This document shows positions 1-10,480 of a stretch of 64,000 nt of DNA, piece by piece. The position numbers and the translations under genes were made by a program. Below the pieces are notes generated by a model. That model made no database searches, was not told the origin of the DNA, and saw nothing but the letters and a program-made list of their open reading frames with translations. The stretch is from assembly GCF_023706045.1 (NCBI RefSeq), contig NZ_BQYL01000001.1, forward strand, positions 1 through 64,000. Reading direction: 5' to 3'. Source of the DNA: Kangiella sp. TOML190 (GTDB taxonomy: Bacteria; Pseudomonadota; Gammaproteobacteria; Enterobacterales; Kangiellaceae). Numbering within the stretch: the stretch's first letter is position 1; the number at the start of each line of letters is the position of its first letter.

Positions 1-2086
1 CCTCGTCCGGCGTGGCGTTGTCCACGTCTTTGGTGACCGCGAGATCCGCCGACTGATCATCGTTGGTAATGCTACAGGTAGCCACATCGCCAGCCACTAA
101 ATCTACAGAGCCGGCATTAAATGCACTATTAGTTACCGTCCCTATATCACAAGACCAGCTACCTTCGGCGTAGTTGGTAACATCGTCTTCAACCAAGCTG
201 TAGCTGCCAGCTGATACATTGAGAGTATTCGAGGTATAGGTTGTAGTATCACCCGCAACAACGCCCGCTCCGAAAGTCAAAGCACCGGCATTAGTGGTGA
301 TATTAAAGTCGGCTACAACTGCTGAGCCGCCATCATCATTAATAACATTTTTAACTATGGTTAAGGAGACGTCGTCATCACTGATGTTGACTGTGCCTTG
401 ATCCGTTGCGGTTCCTGAGATGCTGACCGCAGGGTTGTCTGTGCTGGTTAAATCAATGACTACAGTTTCAGAGCTTTCCACAATGCTGTCGTCAATAACA
501 TTGACATCAACTAGGACTGAATTTTGTCCAGCTAAGATCGTGGCGGTTCCAGTTAGGGCCGTATAGTCGCTTCCAGCAGTCGCAGTGGACGCTGCATTCA
601 CGGTGTAGCTAACGACCGTGTCGGTATTAACTACGTCAGTGCTGGTAATGGTGAAACTACCGTTAGTCGAGGGCTCGCTGGCATCAACCGTTGCAGTGAT
701 AGTTACTGTGGCGCCGGTTACGGTAATGGTGGCGATACCGCCTGAAGTTTCATCATCGCAGTTTTCGCCGTCATCCAAGTAAGGGTTTGGCGTGTTGAGG
801 TTTTCACAGATCTTATAAGGGTATGTGTAGACACCTGGAGTGGTGCCTGGAGCGACTGTCACTACCCCAGTCGCAGGGTTCATAGTGATGCTGCCGCTGG
901 CTGGTGTGGGCGCCGTGCCAGGGGTTAAGGTGACCTCACCAATAGCGCCGCCAAGAATTAAGTTTGCGGTAGCGTTATTTAAGGTGTCGTTTAGGGTAAC
1001 TGGGGCAGTAGAGTCGCCACCAGTAGCGCCGCTAATGGTAAACTTAGCTTCATGCACAGTGCCTGTATCTCCGATTGGCAAAGCGTTGATAAAGGCTTCG
1101 GCAACAAACACGGTGGCAATTGCGGAGTCACAGTTTGTAGGATTAGCGACTTCACAAATCGTATAAGGATAAGAGTATTGACCCGCTGTCGTCTGGGCTG
1201 AGGCGGTAATGGTGCCATCAGGATTCATAGTGATGGTGCCATTAGCAGGAACAGGTGCCGTGCCAGGCGTTAGAGTTACGTCAGCCGGATCTAAAATAGC
1301 GCCATTTAAAGTATCATTTTCAAGTACGCTTTGCGCCGGATCATTTATATCTTGATGGAACACACCGCCTTCATAACCATTAATCGGCGCTGGATTATTG
1401 GCTTCATCATTAGCAACAATCGCGTTATCGAAAGTAATGTCTGCCGAAGCAGGATCACTTTGCCCCATACCGGTATCTAAAGCGCCGGCGGGCAATTGGT
1501 TAGTATAGGTTCCCGCGGTTGGGCTGGTGACATCGACAGTTATAGTACAAGAACCACCAGGAATGGGTGGTTGTCCACTGGGGATAGTTGCGCCTGCGGC
1601 TAAAGTTATACTATTAGCACCACTAGTTGCAGTTAAGGTTGCATTACCACAAGTGGTTGTAGCGTTGGCTGGAGTCGCTACCACCACTGGGGCTGGTAAG
1701 TTATCAACAAAATCAGCCTGTAAAGTAGCAACAAAAAAATTATTATTGGTTAGAGTTATTGTTAATTGCGAAGCCTCACCAACGGCCAGGGTTGCTGGGG
1801 CAAAGGCTTTGGTCGGTTGGGCAATATTAACATTTAAGTCGTTGGTATCGGTGGCACAAGCATTCTCGTCATCGCTCTCTGCGGCAGTACATTCTTCGCC
1901 TGCGGCCGGAGTTCCGTCGGCACTGGCGTTATTGCCAGTATTAGGATCAGTAACCCCACTAGGTAAAGCCACAGTAACCTTATTCGTGACCTTAGCCGGA
2001 TAGTCAGCTGCCCAAGCTCCTGCACTACACAAAGTTATAAGTACCGCGAAAAGTGGCTTTGCAAATCCCAGTTTAAATCTTGTCAT
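1..2086 (-). CDS. Large secreted DUF11/Calx-beta repeat surface protein (C-terminus beyond the window)
   Basis: The frame is open from ATG at 2086 to the left edge, giving about 695 residues without a stop; the C-terminus lies outside the window. A signal peptide is visible (hydrophobic residues about 9-22, cleavage after AWA near residue 26). A DUF11-like segment rich in VTDPNTGNN-type text follows. Two tandem modules then share a YPY-[TK]-ICE signature near residues 307 and 424, each preceded by a VLENDTLNG- or LNDTLNN-type stretch. A Calx-beta-like domain lies around 455-555, and the cut end (ADLAVTK) opens another DUF11 unit. The cysteine-poor, Thr/Ala/Asn-rich composition suits an extracellular adhesin or matrix protein. 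Function is inferred from architecture only. The plus-strand ORFs here are antisense shadows. Confidence 0.85.
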   Translation of the reverse strand, partial: MTRFKLGFAKPLFAVLITLCSAGAWAADYPAKVTNKVTVALPSGVTDPNTGNNASADGTPAAGEECTAAESDDENACATDTNDLNVNIAQPTKAFAPATLAVGEASQLTITLTNNNFFVATLQADFVDNLPAPVVVATPANATTTCGNATLTATSGANSITLAAGATIPSGQPPIPGGSCTITVDVTSPTAGTYTNQLPAGALDTGMGQSDPASADITFDNAIVANDEANNPAPINGYEGGVFHQDINDPAQSVLENDTLNGAILDPADVTLTPGTAPVPANGTITMNPDGTITASAQTTAGQYSYPYTICEVANPTNCDSAIATVFVAEAFINALPIGDTGTVHEAKFTISGATGGDSTAPVTLNDTLNNATANLILGGAIGEVTLTPGTAPTPASGSITMNPATGVVTVAPGTTPGVYTYPYKICENLNTPNPYLDDGENCDDETSGGIATITVTGATVTITATVDASEPSTNGSFTITSTDVVNTDTVVSYTVNAASTATAGSDYTALTGTATILAGQNSVLVDVNVIDDSIVESSETVVIDLTSTDNPAVSISGTATDQGTVNISDDDVSLTIVKNVINDDGGSAVVADFNITTNAGALTFGAGVVAGDTTTYTSNTLNVSAGSYSLVEDDVTNYAEGSWSCDIGTVTNSAFNAGSVDLVAGDVATCSITNDDQSADLAVTKDVDNATPDE

Positions 2087-2215
2087 AATCTCTCTACTGC
2101 CCAATAAAAGAGTTCAATTGCCTTGCGCCATGACTAACAGGCTTATCGTAATTACATTCTTCTTTTGATGATACCTGTTTGTGTGTACTTACCAACAATA
2201 GAACAATCCACAAAC

Positions 2216-2231
2216 AGTGACATTCATCACA
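2216..2231. promoter_or_regulatory. CRP-type site, proximal copy
   Basis: AGTGA-CATTCA-TCACA matches the TGTGA-N6-TCACA CRP consensus with one change. It lies about 130 bp before the start codon of the surface protein, in a gene-free stretch (2087-2510). Confidence 0.45.
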
Positions 2232-2309
2232 ACACCTTACATTATATTTCAATTGAACTTATTTACCATAGGTGGTTGATACTATTGGAAAAATGTAAAA
2301 TCGAAAAAA

Positions 2310-2329
2310 TTAATGCAAATTTGCATTAA
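2310..2329. promoter_or_regulatory. Perfect 20-bp palindrome, candidate operator
   Basis: TTAATGCAAATTTGCATTAA is an uninterrupted perfect palindrome without a following T-run, so it is more likely a dimeric regulator site than a terminator. It lies between two CRP-type sites upstream of the surface-protein gene. The cognate regulator is unknown. Confidence 0.5.
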
Positions 2330-2359
2330 CTTAATAAAAACAAGGAGTTAAGTCAAATT

Positions 2360-2375
2360 TGTGACATGAGTCACA
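2360..2375. promoter_or_regulatory. Perfect-core CRP-type site, distal copy
   Basis: TGTGACATGAGTCACA carries both perfect half sites TGTGA and TCACA with a 6-bp spacer, flanked by A/T-rich DNA. It is about 274 bp upstream of the surface-protein start. No gene is seen in 2087-2510 apart from these sites. Confidence 0.6.
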
Positions 2376-2510
2376 CTGTTAAAAATTTTACAATTGCTAA
2401 AGCCAAAAGCTGGAAAGACAAGAATAGCTGGTCAAACCCCAGTTTTGTTGTAAAGAAAAATGACACTTATTGTCAGTTTTACTAGGAAATACTAAAGAAA
2501 AGTTAAAAAT

Positions 2511-2587
2511 TGGTCGGAGCGAGAGGATTTGAACCTCCGACCCCTTGCACCCCATGCAAGTGCGCTACCAAGCTGCGCCACGCTCCG
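2511..2587 (-). tRNA. tRNA-Pro (anticodon GGG)
   Basis: On the minus strand a full cloverleaf can be read. The acceptor arm CGGAGCG pairs with CGCTCCG, the anticodon stem is CTTGC/GCAAG around a seven-base loop ATGGGGT (anticodon GGG), and the T arm contains GGTTCAAATCC. The CCA end is encoded. The tRNA stands alone, with no integrase or duplicated 3' end nearby. Confidence 0.97.
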
Positions 2588-2624
2588 ACATTTGAAACTC
2601 AGGAATGAGTTTGTGATAGGCATT

Positions 2625-2651
2625 AAAAATGCGGTGCCAATAGTACCGCAT
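2625..2651 (-). terminator. Intrinsic terminator of the ihfA-merR end of the operon
   Basis: Minus-strand hairpin ATGCGGT/ACCGCAT followed by a T-rich run, 30 bp past the stop codon of the MerR-family gene. Confidence 0.7.
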
Positions 2652-2681
2652 CTTTAAACATTTGCAATAGCTGAAGAGGCT

Positions 2682-3038
2682 TTAAGCGACTAATAATTCC
2701 TTTATTTTTTCCAGCTCTTCGATCAGCTCATCAATTTGGGCTTTGGAAGGGCCGCCGGTTTGCTCGTCCGCTTCGCCATCCAATAGACACTGACGAGCGC
2801 CGCCAATGGTATAGCCGTGTTCGTATAAAAGCGAGCGGATCTGGCGCACCACCAACACATCGTCGCGCTGGTAGTAGCGGCGATTGCCGCGCCTTACCGG
2901 ATCAAGCTGCTCAAACTCCTGCTCCCAGTAGCGCAAAACGTGCGGTTTTACCGCGCACAAATCACTCACTTCACCAATGGTAAAGTAACGTTTCGCCGGG
3001 ATCGGCGGCAGTTCGTTATTATTGGTCGGTTCCAACAT
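2682..3038 (-). CDS. MerR-family transcriptional regulator
   Basis: 118 residues with an N-terminal winged helix-turn-helix of the MerR type: [22 protein letters not shown] (split by helix turn) at about residues 18-40, then [16 protein letters not shown] short coiled-coil tail ([15 protein letters not shown]) ends the protein. There is no effector-binding domain or metal-binding cysteine pair, so it resembles the small orphan MerR protein that usually follows ihfA in gammaproteobacteria. It overlaps the ihfA 3' end by 20 bp in another frame, which suggests translational coupling. The target genes are unknown. Confidence 0.9.
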   Translation of the reverse strand: MLEPTNNNELPPIPAKRYFTIGEVSDLCAVKPHVLRYWEQEFEQLDPVRRGNRRYYQRDDVLVVRQIRSLLYEHGYTIGGARQCLLDGEADEQTGGPSKAQIDELIEELEKIKELLVA

Positions 3039-3318
3039 AGTGAGTTACTTTTCCTCGCAGTTTTTGTCCGGGCTTGAAAGTCACTACGCGCCGAGCGCTG
3101 ATCGCTACTTCTTCGCCAGTTTTGGGATTTCGGCCTGGCCGCGAAGCCTTATCGCGCAATTCAAAATTGCCAAAACCCGAAAGTTTTACATTGTAACCAT
3201 CTTCCAAGGCATCGCGGATCTCTTCGAAAAAGGCTTCCACAATCTCTTTAGATTCGCGCTTATTTAAGCCCAGCTCTTCGTATAAGCGCTCGGCCATATC
3301 AGCTTTGGTTAATGCCAT
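3019..3318 (-). CDS. ihfA: Integration host factor alpha subunit
   Basis: 99 residues, the usual IhfA length. The DNABII signature is present: [22 protein letters not shown] at the start, [10 protein letters not shown] in the middle, and the DNA-minor-groove arm [11 protein letters not shown] with the intercalating proline. IHF is a heterodimer with IhfB that bends DNA sharply at specific sites and acts in transcription, replication and recombination. The start follows a GAGGAG ribosome-binding site. It lies 41 bp after pheT, which is the classical enterobacterial and pseudomonad order, and is likely cotranscribed with it. Confidence 0.98.
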   Translation of the reverse strand: MALTKADMAERLYEELGLNKRESKEIVEAFFEEIRDALEDGYNVKLSGFGNFELRDKASRPGRNPKTGEEVAISARRVVTFKPGQKLRGKVTHYVGTDQ

Positions 3319-3359
3319 AATTTGCTCCTCTCCTTCGTATCAGCATCTGATCACGAGCG

Positions 3360-5738
3360 CTAGGCTCGTAATGTCGCTGAGAAGCTTTGCGCTAAGCCAT
3401 TGATAATTTGGTCAATTAACTGACCGATCTCCGCATCTTCCAAAGTTTTATTGGGGTGCTGAATGGTCATGGCCAAAGCAACGCTTTTCTTGCCAGCTTC
3501 TAGGTGCTCACCCTTGTATATATCAAAAATCCGCACATCTGTCACCAAGCCTTGGCCATTTTTTACAATAAAATCAAGTAATTCGCCACCTTTTACCCGA
3601 TCTTCGACCACTAGAGCCAAATCACGACGAATTGATGGGAACTTTGACAAAGGCGCAAATTTTGGCAACTTTCGGCTGGAAATCGCGTCCAAATCCAACT
3701 GGAAGACAAAAGTATCCAACTCCAAGTCCAATTCTTGCTGTAGCGCAGGGTGGAGCTTACCGATATAACCAATGGTTTTGTCCGCAACTTTAACTTGTGC
3801 CGACTGGCCAGGGTGTAATATATCCATCTGCACTGTGTCGAACTGGAAATTGGTTTTGGTTAAGGACAAGAGAGCTTCTAAATCGCCCTTTAAATCGTAA
3901 AAATCGACCTTTTCGGACTCATTATTCCACTGCTCAGGCAAACGAGAGCCGCAAATCAAGCCGGCGATGGTTGGGATCTGCTGTAATGCTTCACCAGAAT
4001 TATCAAACCTTAAGCCTAATTCAAACAAGCGAACCCGATTTTGCTGACGGTTAGTGTTGAATTTAGCCGCCTGCACCAACCCTGCTAATAAATTGGTGCG
4101 CATCACGCCCAATTCACTAGAAATAGGGTTCATCAATGGCAATGGCTCTTGACCAGGCTGCAATTTCTTTTGCAGTTGTGGCTCGACGAACGAATAGGTA
4201 ATGGCTTCTTGGTAACCACGCGCCACCAGCAGCTCGCGCATCTGGTTTTTCCAAACGCGATCTTCTGGCTGACGGTACATGGTCATTTCGGCGATAGGCT
4301 TGCGCATGGGCAAGTTGTTGTAGCCATAAACCCGCACGAGCTCTTCAATCAACGACTCTTCGTTATCAATATCAAAGCGGAAAGACGGAACCACCAGATC
4401 CCAACCTTCATGGTTCGCAGTAAGCTGCAAACCAAGACGAGTTAGAATATCTTCAACTTGCGCATCATCAAAGGCAAAACCCACTAAGCGCTCGATACGT
4501 TTACGGCGCAAAACCAAATGGCGCTTGCTTGGCAAATGCTCTTTATTAACGGCCTCGATAATCTCGCCCGCTTCGCCGCCAACAATCTCAAGCATTAATT
4601 CTGTCGCCCGTTCCATAGCGGTACGTTGTAATTCAAAATCCACCCCGCGTTCATACCGGTGCGAAGCGTCGGTGTGCAAACCGTATTGACGAGCACGACC
4701 AGCAATCGTCACCTGATCAAAATAAGCGGACTCTAAAAAAACGTCTTGTGTATTGGCATTAATTCCTGAAAATTCGCCGCCCATGACTCCTGCAATAGCC
4801 AATGGTTTTTTATGATCGGCAATCATCAAGGTGTTATCGGAAAGCTCTACTTCTTGGCCGTCCAGCAGTGTTAACTTTTCGCCTTGCTTGGCCATGCGCA
4901 CATCAATTCCGCCGTCGATATTATGCAAATCAAAAGCGTGCATAGGGTGTCCCAATTCCAGCAACACATAGTTGGTAATATCCACGACCGGATCGATCGA
5001 ACGAACACCTGATCGTTCAATTTTTCTAACCATCCAATCTGGAGTTTTAACTTGCGGATTAATGCCTTTAATCACACGACCTAAATACCGCGGGCAAGCT
5101 TGCGGCGCTGACAGTTCAATCGGTAAAACATCTGAAATAGTAGCCTTAATCGCGCTCGGAGAAATCTCATTCACTTCTGTTTGAGTTAAGACGCCAACTT
5201 CTCGCGCAATACCTCGAATACCTAAACAGTCGCCACGATTCGGCGTTAAATCCACTTCAATTTCGGTATCGTTAAGCTGCATAAACTCAACAAAATCTTG
5301 CCCTAGTGGCGCATCAGCTGCTAACTCCATAATGCCATCGTGATCATCGCCTAAATTGAGCTCTTGGGTTGAACACAACATGCCGTAAGATTCTACGCCA
5401 CGAAGTTTTGCTTTCTTAATTTTAAAATCGCCTGGCAATACCGCGCCAATCATGGCAACCGCAACTTTAATGCCTTGGCGAGCATTTGGCGCACCACAAA
5501 TAATTTGCAAATCCTGCTCAGATTTGTCGCCAACATTGACGGTGCAAACTTGCAGTTTATCGGCATCAGGATGCTGCTTTGCGGCAAGAATTTCACCAAC
5601 AACAATGCCGCTAAAGTTGTCACCCAAATAATCAAAGGCATCAACTTCCAAACCGGCCATGGTTAACTTCTCTACCAATTCTTCCGTAGAAATATTTGGA
5701 TTAACCCACTCTCTCAACCAATTTTCACTAAATTTCAT
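3360..5738 (-). CDS. pheT: Phenylalanyl-tRNA synthetase beta subunit
   Basis: 792 residues, close to the E. coli 795. Domains run in the expected order. The N-terminal tRNA-binding/EMAP-like OB fold spans about 39-150 (VVGEILAAKQHPDADKL, then CGAPNARQGIKVAVA). The B3/B4 editing domain is around 210-380, the B5 domain around 400-475, and the C-terminal ferredoxin-like anticodon-binding domain (FPSIRRDLALVV) covers about 700-792. It forms the (alpha-beta)2 enzyme with PheS, charges tRNA-Phe and edits misacylated Tyr. It is separated from pheS by 172 bp that holds a palindromic repeat, which is unusual because the two are normally nearly adjacent. Confidence 0.99.
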   Translation of the reverse strand: MKFSENWLREWVNPNISTEELVEKLTMAGLEVDAFDYLGDNFSGIVVGEILAAKQHPDADKLQVCTVNVGDKSEQDLQIICGAPNARQGIKVAVAMIGAVLPGDFKIKKAKLRGVESYGMLCSTQELNLGDDHDGIMELAADAPLGQDFVEFMQLNDTEIEVDLTPNRGDCLGIRGIAREVGVLTQTEVNEISPSAIKATISDVLPIELSAPQACPRYLGRVIKGINPQVKTPDWMVRKIERSGVRSIDPVVDITNYVLLELGHPMHAFDLHNIDGGIDVRMAKQGEKLTLLDGQEVELSDNTLMIADHKKPLAIAGVMGGEFSGINANTQDVFLESAYFDQVTIAGRARQYGLHTDASHRYERGVDFELQRTAMERATELMLEIVGGEAGEIIEAVNKEHLPSKRHLVLRRKRIERLVGFAFDDAQVEDILTRLGLQLTANHEGWDLVVPSFRFDIDNEESLIEELVRVYGYNNLPMRKPIAEMTMYRQPEDRVWKNQMRELLVARGYQEAITYSFVEPQLQKKLQPGQEPLPLMNPISSELGVMRTNLLAGLVQAAKFNTNRQQNRVRLFELGLRFDNSGEALQQIPTIAGLICGSRLPEQWNNESEKVDFYDLKGDLEALLSLTKTNFQFDTVQMDILHPGQSAQVKVADKTIGYIGKLHPALQQELDLELDTFVFQLDLDAISSRKLPKFAPLSKFPSIRRDLALVVEDRVKGGELLDFIVKNGQGLVTDVRIFDIYKGEHLEAGKKSVALAMTIQHPNKTLEDAEIGQLIDQIINGLAQSFSATLRA

Positions 5739-5783
5739 AGCTTATTTCCAATCATAAATTTGGTTATTGCTTCATCATTTTTT

Positions 5784-5884
5784 GCACATATTAATAGCAT
5801 TATGTGCGACGAAAACGTGAGGCAAAATCGTTTCAGAAGCGGAGCTTACCTTGTGGTAAGTGAGCAAGCTGAAAATGGTTTTAA
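5784..5884. repeat. Intergenic imperfect palindrome between pheS and pheT (family copy 1)
   Basis: The element has a small hairpin GCACAT/ATGTGC (5784-5807) and a larger imperfect one. In the larger one AAAATCG-TTTCAG pairs with CTGAAAATGGTTTT, and the apex is AGCTTACC/GGTAAGT followed by GAGC. The layout (outer AT-rich arms, short apical stem, then TGAGC) recurs at 7812, 18724 and, with a variant, at 28269. Confidence 0.6.
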
Positions 5885-5910
5885 CAATACAGTTTCTAGC
5901 TAAATAACTA

Positions 5911-7033
<1,123 letters not shown>

Positions 7034-7075
7034 GAACCTAAATTTCAGTATTAAAAATCTAAAACTAAATTAGGA

Positions 7076-7435
7076 TTAAGCTTCTAGGGCAGATTTTGCT
7101 TGTTCTGCAAAAGCAGCAAAGGCCACTTTATCAAACACTGCCAACTCAGCTAGCATCTTACGGTCAACTTCAATGTTTGATTTTTTCAAACCATTGATGA
7201 ACTTGCTATACGACAAGCCGTTTACACGCGCTTCAGCGTTGATACGTGCAATCCACAAAGCGCGGAATTGACGTTTGCGCTGACGACGATCACGGTAGGC
7301 ATATTGACCAGCTTTGATTACCGCTTGCTTAGCTACACGATAGACGCGCGAACGAGCACCGTAATAACCTTTAGCTTGCTTTAATACTTTTTTGTGACGA
7401 GCGTGTGCTGTCACACCACGTTTAACTCTTGGCAT
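7076..7435 (-). CDS. rplT: 50S ribosomal protein L20
   Basis: 119 residues, highly basic, with the L20 signature [16 protein letters not shown] at the start and [17 protein letters not shown] in the middle. L20 binds 23S rRNA early in 50S assembly and in E. coli also represses its own operon by binding the mRNA. It lies 17 bp after rpmI, the invariant order infC-rpmI-rplT. Confidence 0.99.
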   Translation of the reverse strand: MPRVKRGVTAHARHKKVLKQAKGYYGARSRVYRVAKQAVIKAGQYAYRDRRQRKRQFRALWIARINAEARVNGLSYSKFINGLKKSNIEVDRKMLAELAVFDKVAFAAFAEQAKSALEA

Positions 7436-7452
7436 CTCTTAAACCCTCACTA

Positions 7453-7650
7453 TTAACCGTTAGGAAGCATACGATCGATTTGCTTTGTATCCGCGGCATC
7501 AACTAGCTTGCCGTGGCGCAAATGACGCTTACGCTTAGTGGATTTCTTGGTCAAGATATGACGCAAGTGCGATTGTTTGTGTTTGTAACGGCCTGAAGCT
7601 GTTTTTTTGAAACGCTTCGAAGCACCGCTATCGGTTTTCATTTTTGGCAT
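7453..7650 (-). CDS. rpmI: 50S ribosomal protein L35
   Basis: 65 residues, the standard L35 length, with [17 protein letters not shown] at the start and [10 protein letters not shown] in the middle. It is a small basic protein of the large ribosomal subunit. It lies between infC and rplT and is probably translationally coupled to rplT. The 286-bp gap to infC is longer than in E. coli and contains a long palindrome. Confidence 0.99.
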   Translation of the reverse strand: MPKMKTDSGASKRFKKTASGRYKHKQSHLRHILTKKSTKRKRHLRHGKLVDAADTKQIDRMLPNG

Positions 7651-7811
7651 AGTAAAATACTCGCATTAGTTACCCGCTATGGCCATTGCTCGAACCCTCT
7701 TTCTACAAGAACGAACTCAATCGTTAGAAGCCATAACTAGTTACAAAAACGGATGTTCCGGCTACAACACCTTTCCATCCAACCTAAATCAAGAAAAAAT
7801 AATTAAAAACT

Positions 7812-7936
7812 CTTTTTAGCGTCACGAGCGACTTGATTAGTAGGCAAATGACGTGAAAAATCGCGATTTTACAAGTGTAAATGAGCTATTTTTCGCGCCA
7901 TTTAACGCCCTAATCAAGAGCGCAGTAGCTAAAAAG
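7812..7936. repeat. Long imperfect inverted repeat directly after infC (family copy 2)
   Basis: CTTTTTAGC at 7812 pairs with GCTAAAAAG at 7928-7936. CTTGATTAG (7832) pairs with CTAATCAAG (ends 7918). The inner arms CAAATGACGTGAAAAAT and ATTTTTCGCGCCATTT pair with few mismatches, and the apex is TTTTAC/GTAAATGAGC. It starts immediately after the infC stop codon. It could act as an attenuator or L20-responsive structure, or simply be an inserted repeat. Confidence 0.7.
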
Positions 7937-8479
7937 TTATTTTTTCTTTTTGGGACCAATCATCATCGTCATCTGACGACCTTCCATTGAAGGACGACTC
8001 TCAACAGTACCGTATTCTTCCAAGTCTTTTTCGACCCGCTTCAAAAGCTCCATTCCGAGCTCTTGATGCGCCATCTCACGACCGCGGAAGCGAACTGTGA
8101 TCTTCGCCTTGTCCCCATCTTCTAGGAAACGTATCAGGTTGCGTAGTTTTACCTGATAATCCCCTACATCCGTCCCTGGGCGAAACTTAATTTCTTTAAC
8201 GTGGGTTACTTTTTGTTTCTTTTTAGCAGCAGCCTTGGCTTTTTTCTGCTCAAAAAGATACTTACCGAAATCCATAACTTTACAGACTGGCGGTTGGGCT
8301 TCGGGTGATATTTCAACCAAATCCAATTTTGAATCTTGCGCCGATTTTAAAGCTTCATCTAAGGAAACAATACCTACGTTTTCACCTTCGGCATTAATCA
8401 AACGCACTTCCCGTGCTGTAATCGCGTCATTTATGCGCTGCCTGTTTTTAAAACCGCCGCGCTTGTCGTTATGTCTAAT
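7937..8479 (-). CDS. infC: Translation initiation factor IF-3 (AUU start)
   Basis: The reading frame continues upstream of the first GTG/ATG-type start to an ATT codon at 8479. An AGAGGG ribosome-binding site stands 9 nt before it. This start yields 180 residues, the E. coli length, and restores the IF-3 N-terminus ([21 protein letters not shown]). The core contains [20 protein letters not shown] and the C-terminal rRNA-binding domain. IF-3 binds the 30S subunit and checks start codons. The rare AUU start is the known basis of IF-3 autoregulation in E. coli. It lies 36 bp after thrS. Confidence 0.97.
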   Translation of the reverse strand: MRHNDKRGGFKNRQRINDAITAREVRLINAEGENVGIVSLDEALKSAQDSKLDLVEISPEAQPPVCKVMDFGKYLFEQKKAKAAAKKKQKVTHVKEIKFRPGTDVGDYQVKLRNLIRFLEDGDKAKITVRFRGREMAHQELGMELLKRVEKDLEEYGTVESRPSMEGRQMTMMIGPKKKK

Positions 8480-8515
8480 GGTAGTTACCCTCTGTTATTT
8501 AATACTTAGCCTTTC

Positions 8516-10438
8516 TTATGTCTGCTGTTTGCGCCCTTTTAGGGCAATTGCTTTCTCTAGCAGCTCAGCAAAGGCCTCTATGCTCATGCTGCCTAGGTCT
8601 TCACCCTCTCGAGTGCGCACCGCAACATGGCCATTCTCGACTTCTCGATCACCCACGACCAAGAGATATGGCACACGTGCCAAAGTCTGACCGCGAATTT
8701 TAAAGCCGATCTTCTCATTTCTCAAGTCTAAATTGACTCTAAATCCTTTATTTTTCAATGTTTCGGCTGTTTTTTGGCAAAATTCGGCCTGATTGTCGGT
8801 AATATTCATAATTACCGCCTGAGTCGGGGCTAACCAAGCAGGGAATTTACCCGCATATTCTTCAATCAAAATACCGATAAAACGCTCTAATGAACCCAAA
8901 ATGGCACGGTGCAACATCACAGGCACAGCTTTTTCACCATTTTCCGCTACATATTCAGCGCCTAGTCGGCCTGGCATCGAAAAATCCACCTGCATGGTGC
9001 CACATTGCCAATGACGACCAAGACAATCTTTTAGGGTAAATTCGATTTTAGGGCCATAAAAAGCACCTTCACCAGGCAAATATTCAAATTCAATATTACT
9101 GGCTTTTAAGGATTCCGCTAAAGCAGCTTCCGCTTTGTCCCAAACTTCGTCGGAGCCTACTCGCTGCTCAGGACGAGTTGACAGCTTAACGATGACGTCG
9201 GTAAAACCAAAATCCGCATAAACGTCATACAGTAACTCGATAAATTTCGAGACTTCAGCTTGCACCTGATCTTCGGTACAGAAAATATGGGCATCATCCT
9301 GCACGAAATTCCTAAGGCGCATAATCCCATGCAAAGCACCGGAAGGCTCATTGCGGTGACAAGAACCAAATTCCGCCATCCGCAATGGCAAATCTCGATA
9401 GGACTTGAGCCCTACATTAAAGATCTGCACGTGGCACGGGCAGTTCATCGGCTTAATCGCATAGTCACGACTGTCCGACTCAAGGGTAAACATGTCATCG
9501 CCAAATTTATCCCAGTGGCCGGATTTTTCCCAAAGGGTTCTATCGACAATTTGCGGTGTTCTGACTTCTTGATAATCGTGCTCTTTGAGTCGATCGCGAA
9601 TGTACTGTTCAAGATTTTTGTAGATACTCCAACCCTTGTCATGCCAGAAGATCATGCCTGGCGCTTCTTCTTGGATATGGAAGAGATCTTGCGCTTTACC
9701 AATTTTACGGTGATCGCGTTTTTCCGCTTCTTCTAAGCGATGCAAGTAGTCTTTTAAGTCTTGTTTGTTAGTCCAAGCAGTGCCATAAATCCTTGATAAC
9801 ATGGCATTATTAGAATCACCACGCCAATAAGCTCCCGCCACTTTCATCAGCTTAAAAGCTTTGAGCTTAGCGGTCGAAGGTACGTGCGGACCGCGACATA
9901 AATCAATAAAATCGCCTTGCTTGTACAAAGAAAGTTCTTCGCCAGCAGGAATATCTTGGATAATCTCGGCCTTGTATTCTTCGCCCATATTGCGAAAGAA
10001 AGCCACCGCTTCATCGCGTCCCATCAGAGTACGCTCAACCTTGATGTTTTCTTTGACGATCTTAGCCATTTCCTTTTCGATCGCTTTTAGATCTTCTTCG
10101 GTAAAGGGCTTATCGGTAGCAAAGTCATAGTAAAAACCATCTTCGATTACCGGCCCGATGGTCACCTGAACGCCTTTGTGCAAACGCTGAACTGCCTGCG
10201 CTAGTAAGTGTGCGGTTGAATGACGAATAACTTCCAGTCCCTCTTCGTCACGGTCAGTAATAATGGCAAGACTCGAATCTTTATCCATCACGAAGCTGGT
10301 GTCCACCATGTCGCCATCGACCTTACCCGCTAAGGCGGCTTTGGCTAAACCGGGGCTAATATTATGGGCAACATCGTATACCGACACGGCATCGTCAAAC
10401 TCACGTTTGCTACCATCAGGTAAAGTAATGACTGGCAT
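8516..10438 (-). CDS. thrS: Threonyl-tRNA synthetase
   Basis: 640 residues. Order: an N-terminal TGS domain ([14 protein letters not shown], residues 1-60); the N2 editing domain with [11 protein letters not shown] and [17 protein letters not shown]; the class II catalytic core with [24 protein letters not shown] and the Zn-ligand [11 protein letters not shown]; and the anticodon-binding domain ([11 protein letters not shown] to the end). It charges tRNA-Thr and clears Ser-tRNA-Thr. It is the first gene of the minus-strand translation operon. A tRNA-Thr-like hairpin 23 nt before the start codon suggests translational self-repression. Confidence 0.99.
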   Translation of the reverse strand: MPVITLPDGSKREFDDAVSVYDVAHNISPGLAKAALAGKVDGDMVDTSFVMDKDSSLAIITDRDEEGLEVIRHSTAHLLAQAVQRLHKGVQVTIGPVIEDGFYYDFATDKPFTEEDLKAIEKEMAKIVKENIKVERTLMGRDEAVAFFRNMGEEYKAEIIQDIPAGEELSLYKQGDFIDLCRGPHVPSTAKLKAFKLMKVAGAYWRGDSNNAMLSRIYGTAWTNKQDLKDYLHRLEEAEKRDHRKIGKAQDLFHIQEEAPGMIFWHDKGWSIYKNLEQYIRDRLKEHDYQEVRTPQIVDRTLWEKSGHWDKFGDDMFTLESDSRDYAIKPMNCPCHVQIFNVGLKSYRDLPLRMAEFGSCHRNEPSGALHGIMRLRNFVQDDAHIFCTEDQVQAEVSKFIELLYDVYADFGFTDVIVKLSTRPEQRVGSDEVWDKAEAALAESLKASNIEFEYLPGEGAFYGPKIEFTLKDCLGRHWQCGTMQVDFSMPGRLGAEYVAENGEKAVPVMLHRAILGSLERFIGILIEEYAGKFPAWLAPTQAVIMNITDNQAEFCQKTAETLKNKGFRVNLDLRNEKIGFKIRGQTLARVPYLLVVGDREVENGHVAVRTREGEDLGSMSIEAFAELLEKAIALKGRKQQT

Positions 10439-10460
10439 TTTATGTTCTCTCTGTTCTCAA

Positions 10461-10480
10461 TAGCCCTTACCAACGGGCTA
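10461..10480 (-). promoter_or_regulatory. Candidate thrS translational operator mimicking the tRNA-Thr anticodon arm
   Basis: On the transcript the segment reads UAGCCCGUUGGUAAGGGCUA. A 6-bp stem closes a loop containing UUGGUAA, which is the anticodon loop of tRNA-Thr(GGU). It lies 22-42 nt before the thrS start. In E. coli, ThrRS represses thrS by binding an anticodon-like arm in this position. The match is seen; its role here is inferred. Confidence 0.6.

Noticed and set aside
840-2025. Plus-strand ORFs (840-1166, 1527-2003) and short minus-strand ORFs opposite the surface protein
   Set aside because: They lie in other frames of a continuous open minus-strand gene with signal peptide and recognisable domains; hydrophobic Val/Ala text is typical antisense noise.
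2511-2587. tRNA-Pro as integration site
   Set aside because: No integrase, no direct repeat of the tRNA 3' end and no foreign region on either side.
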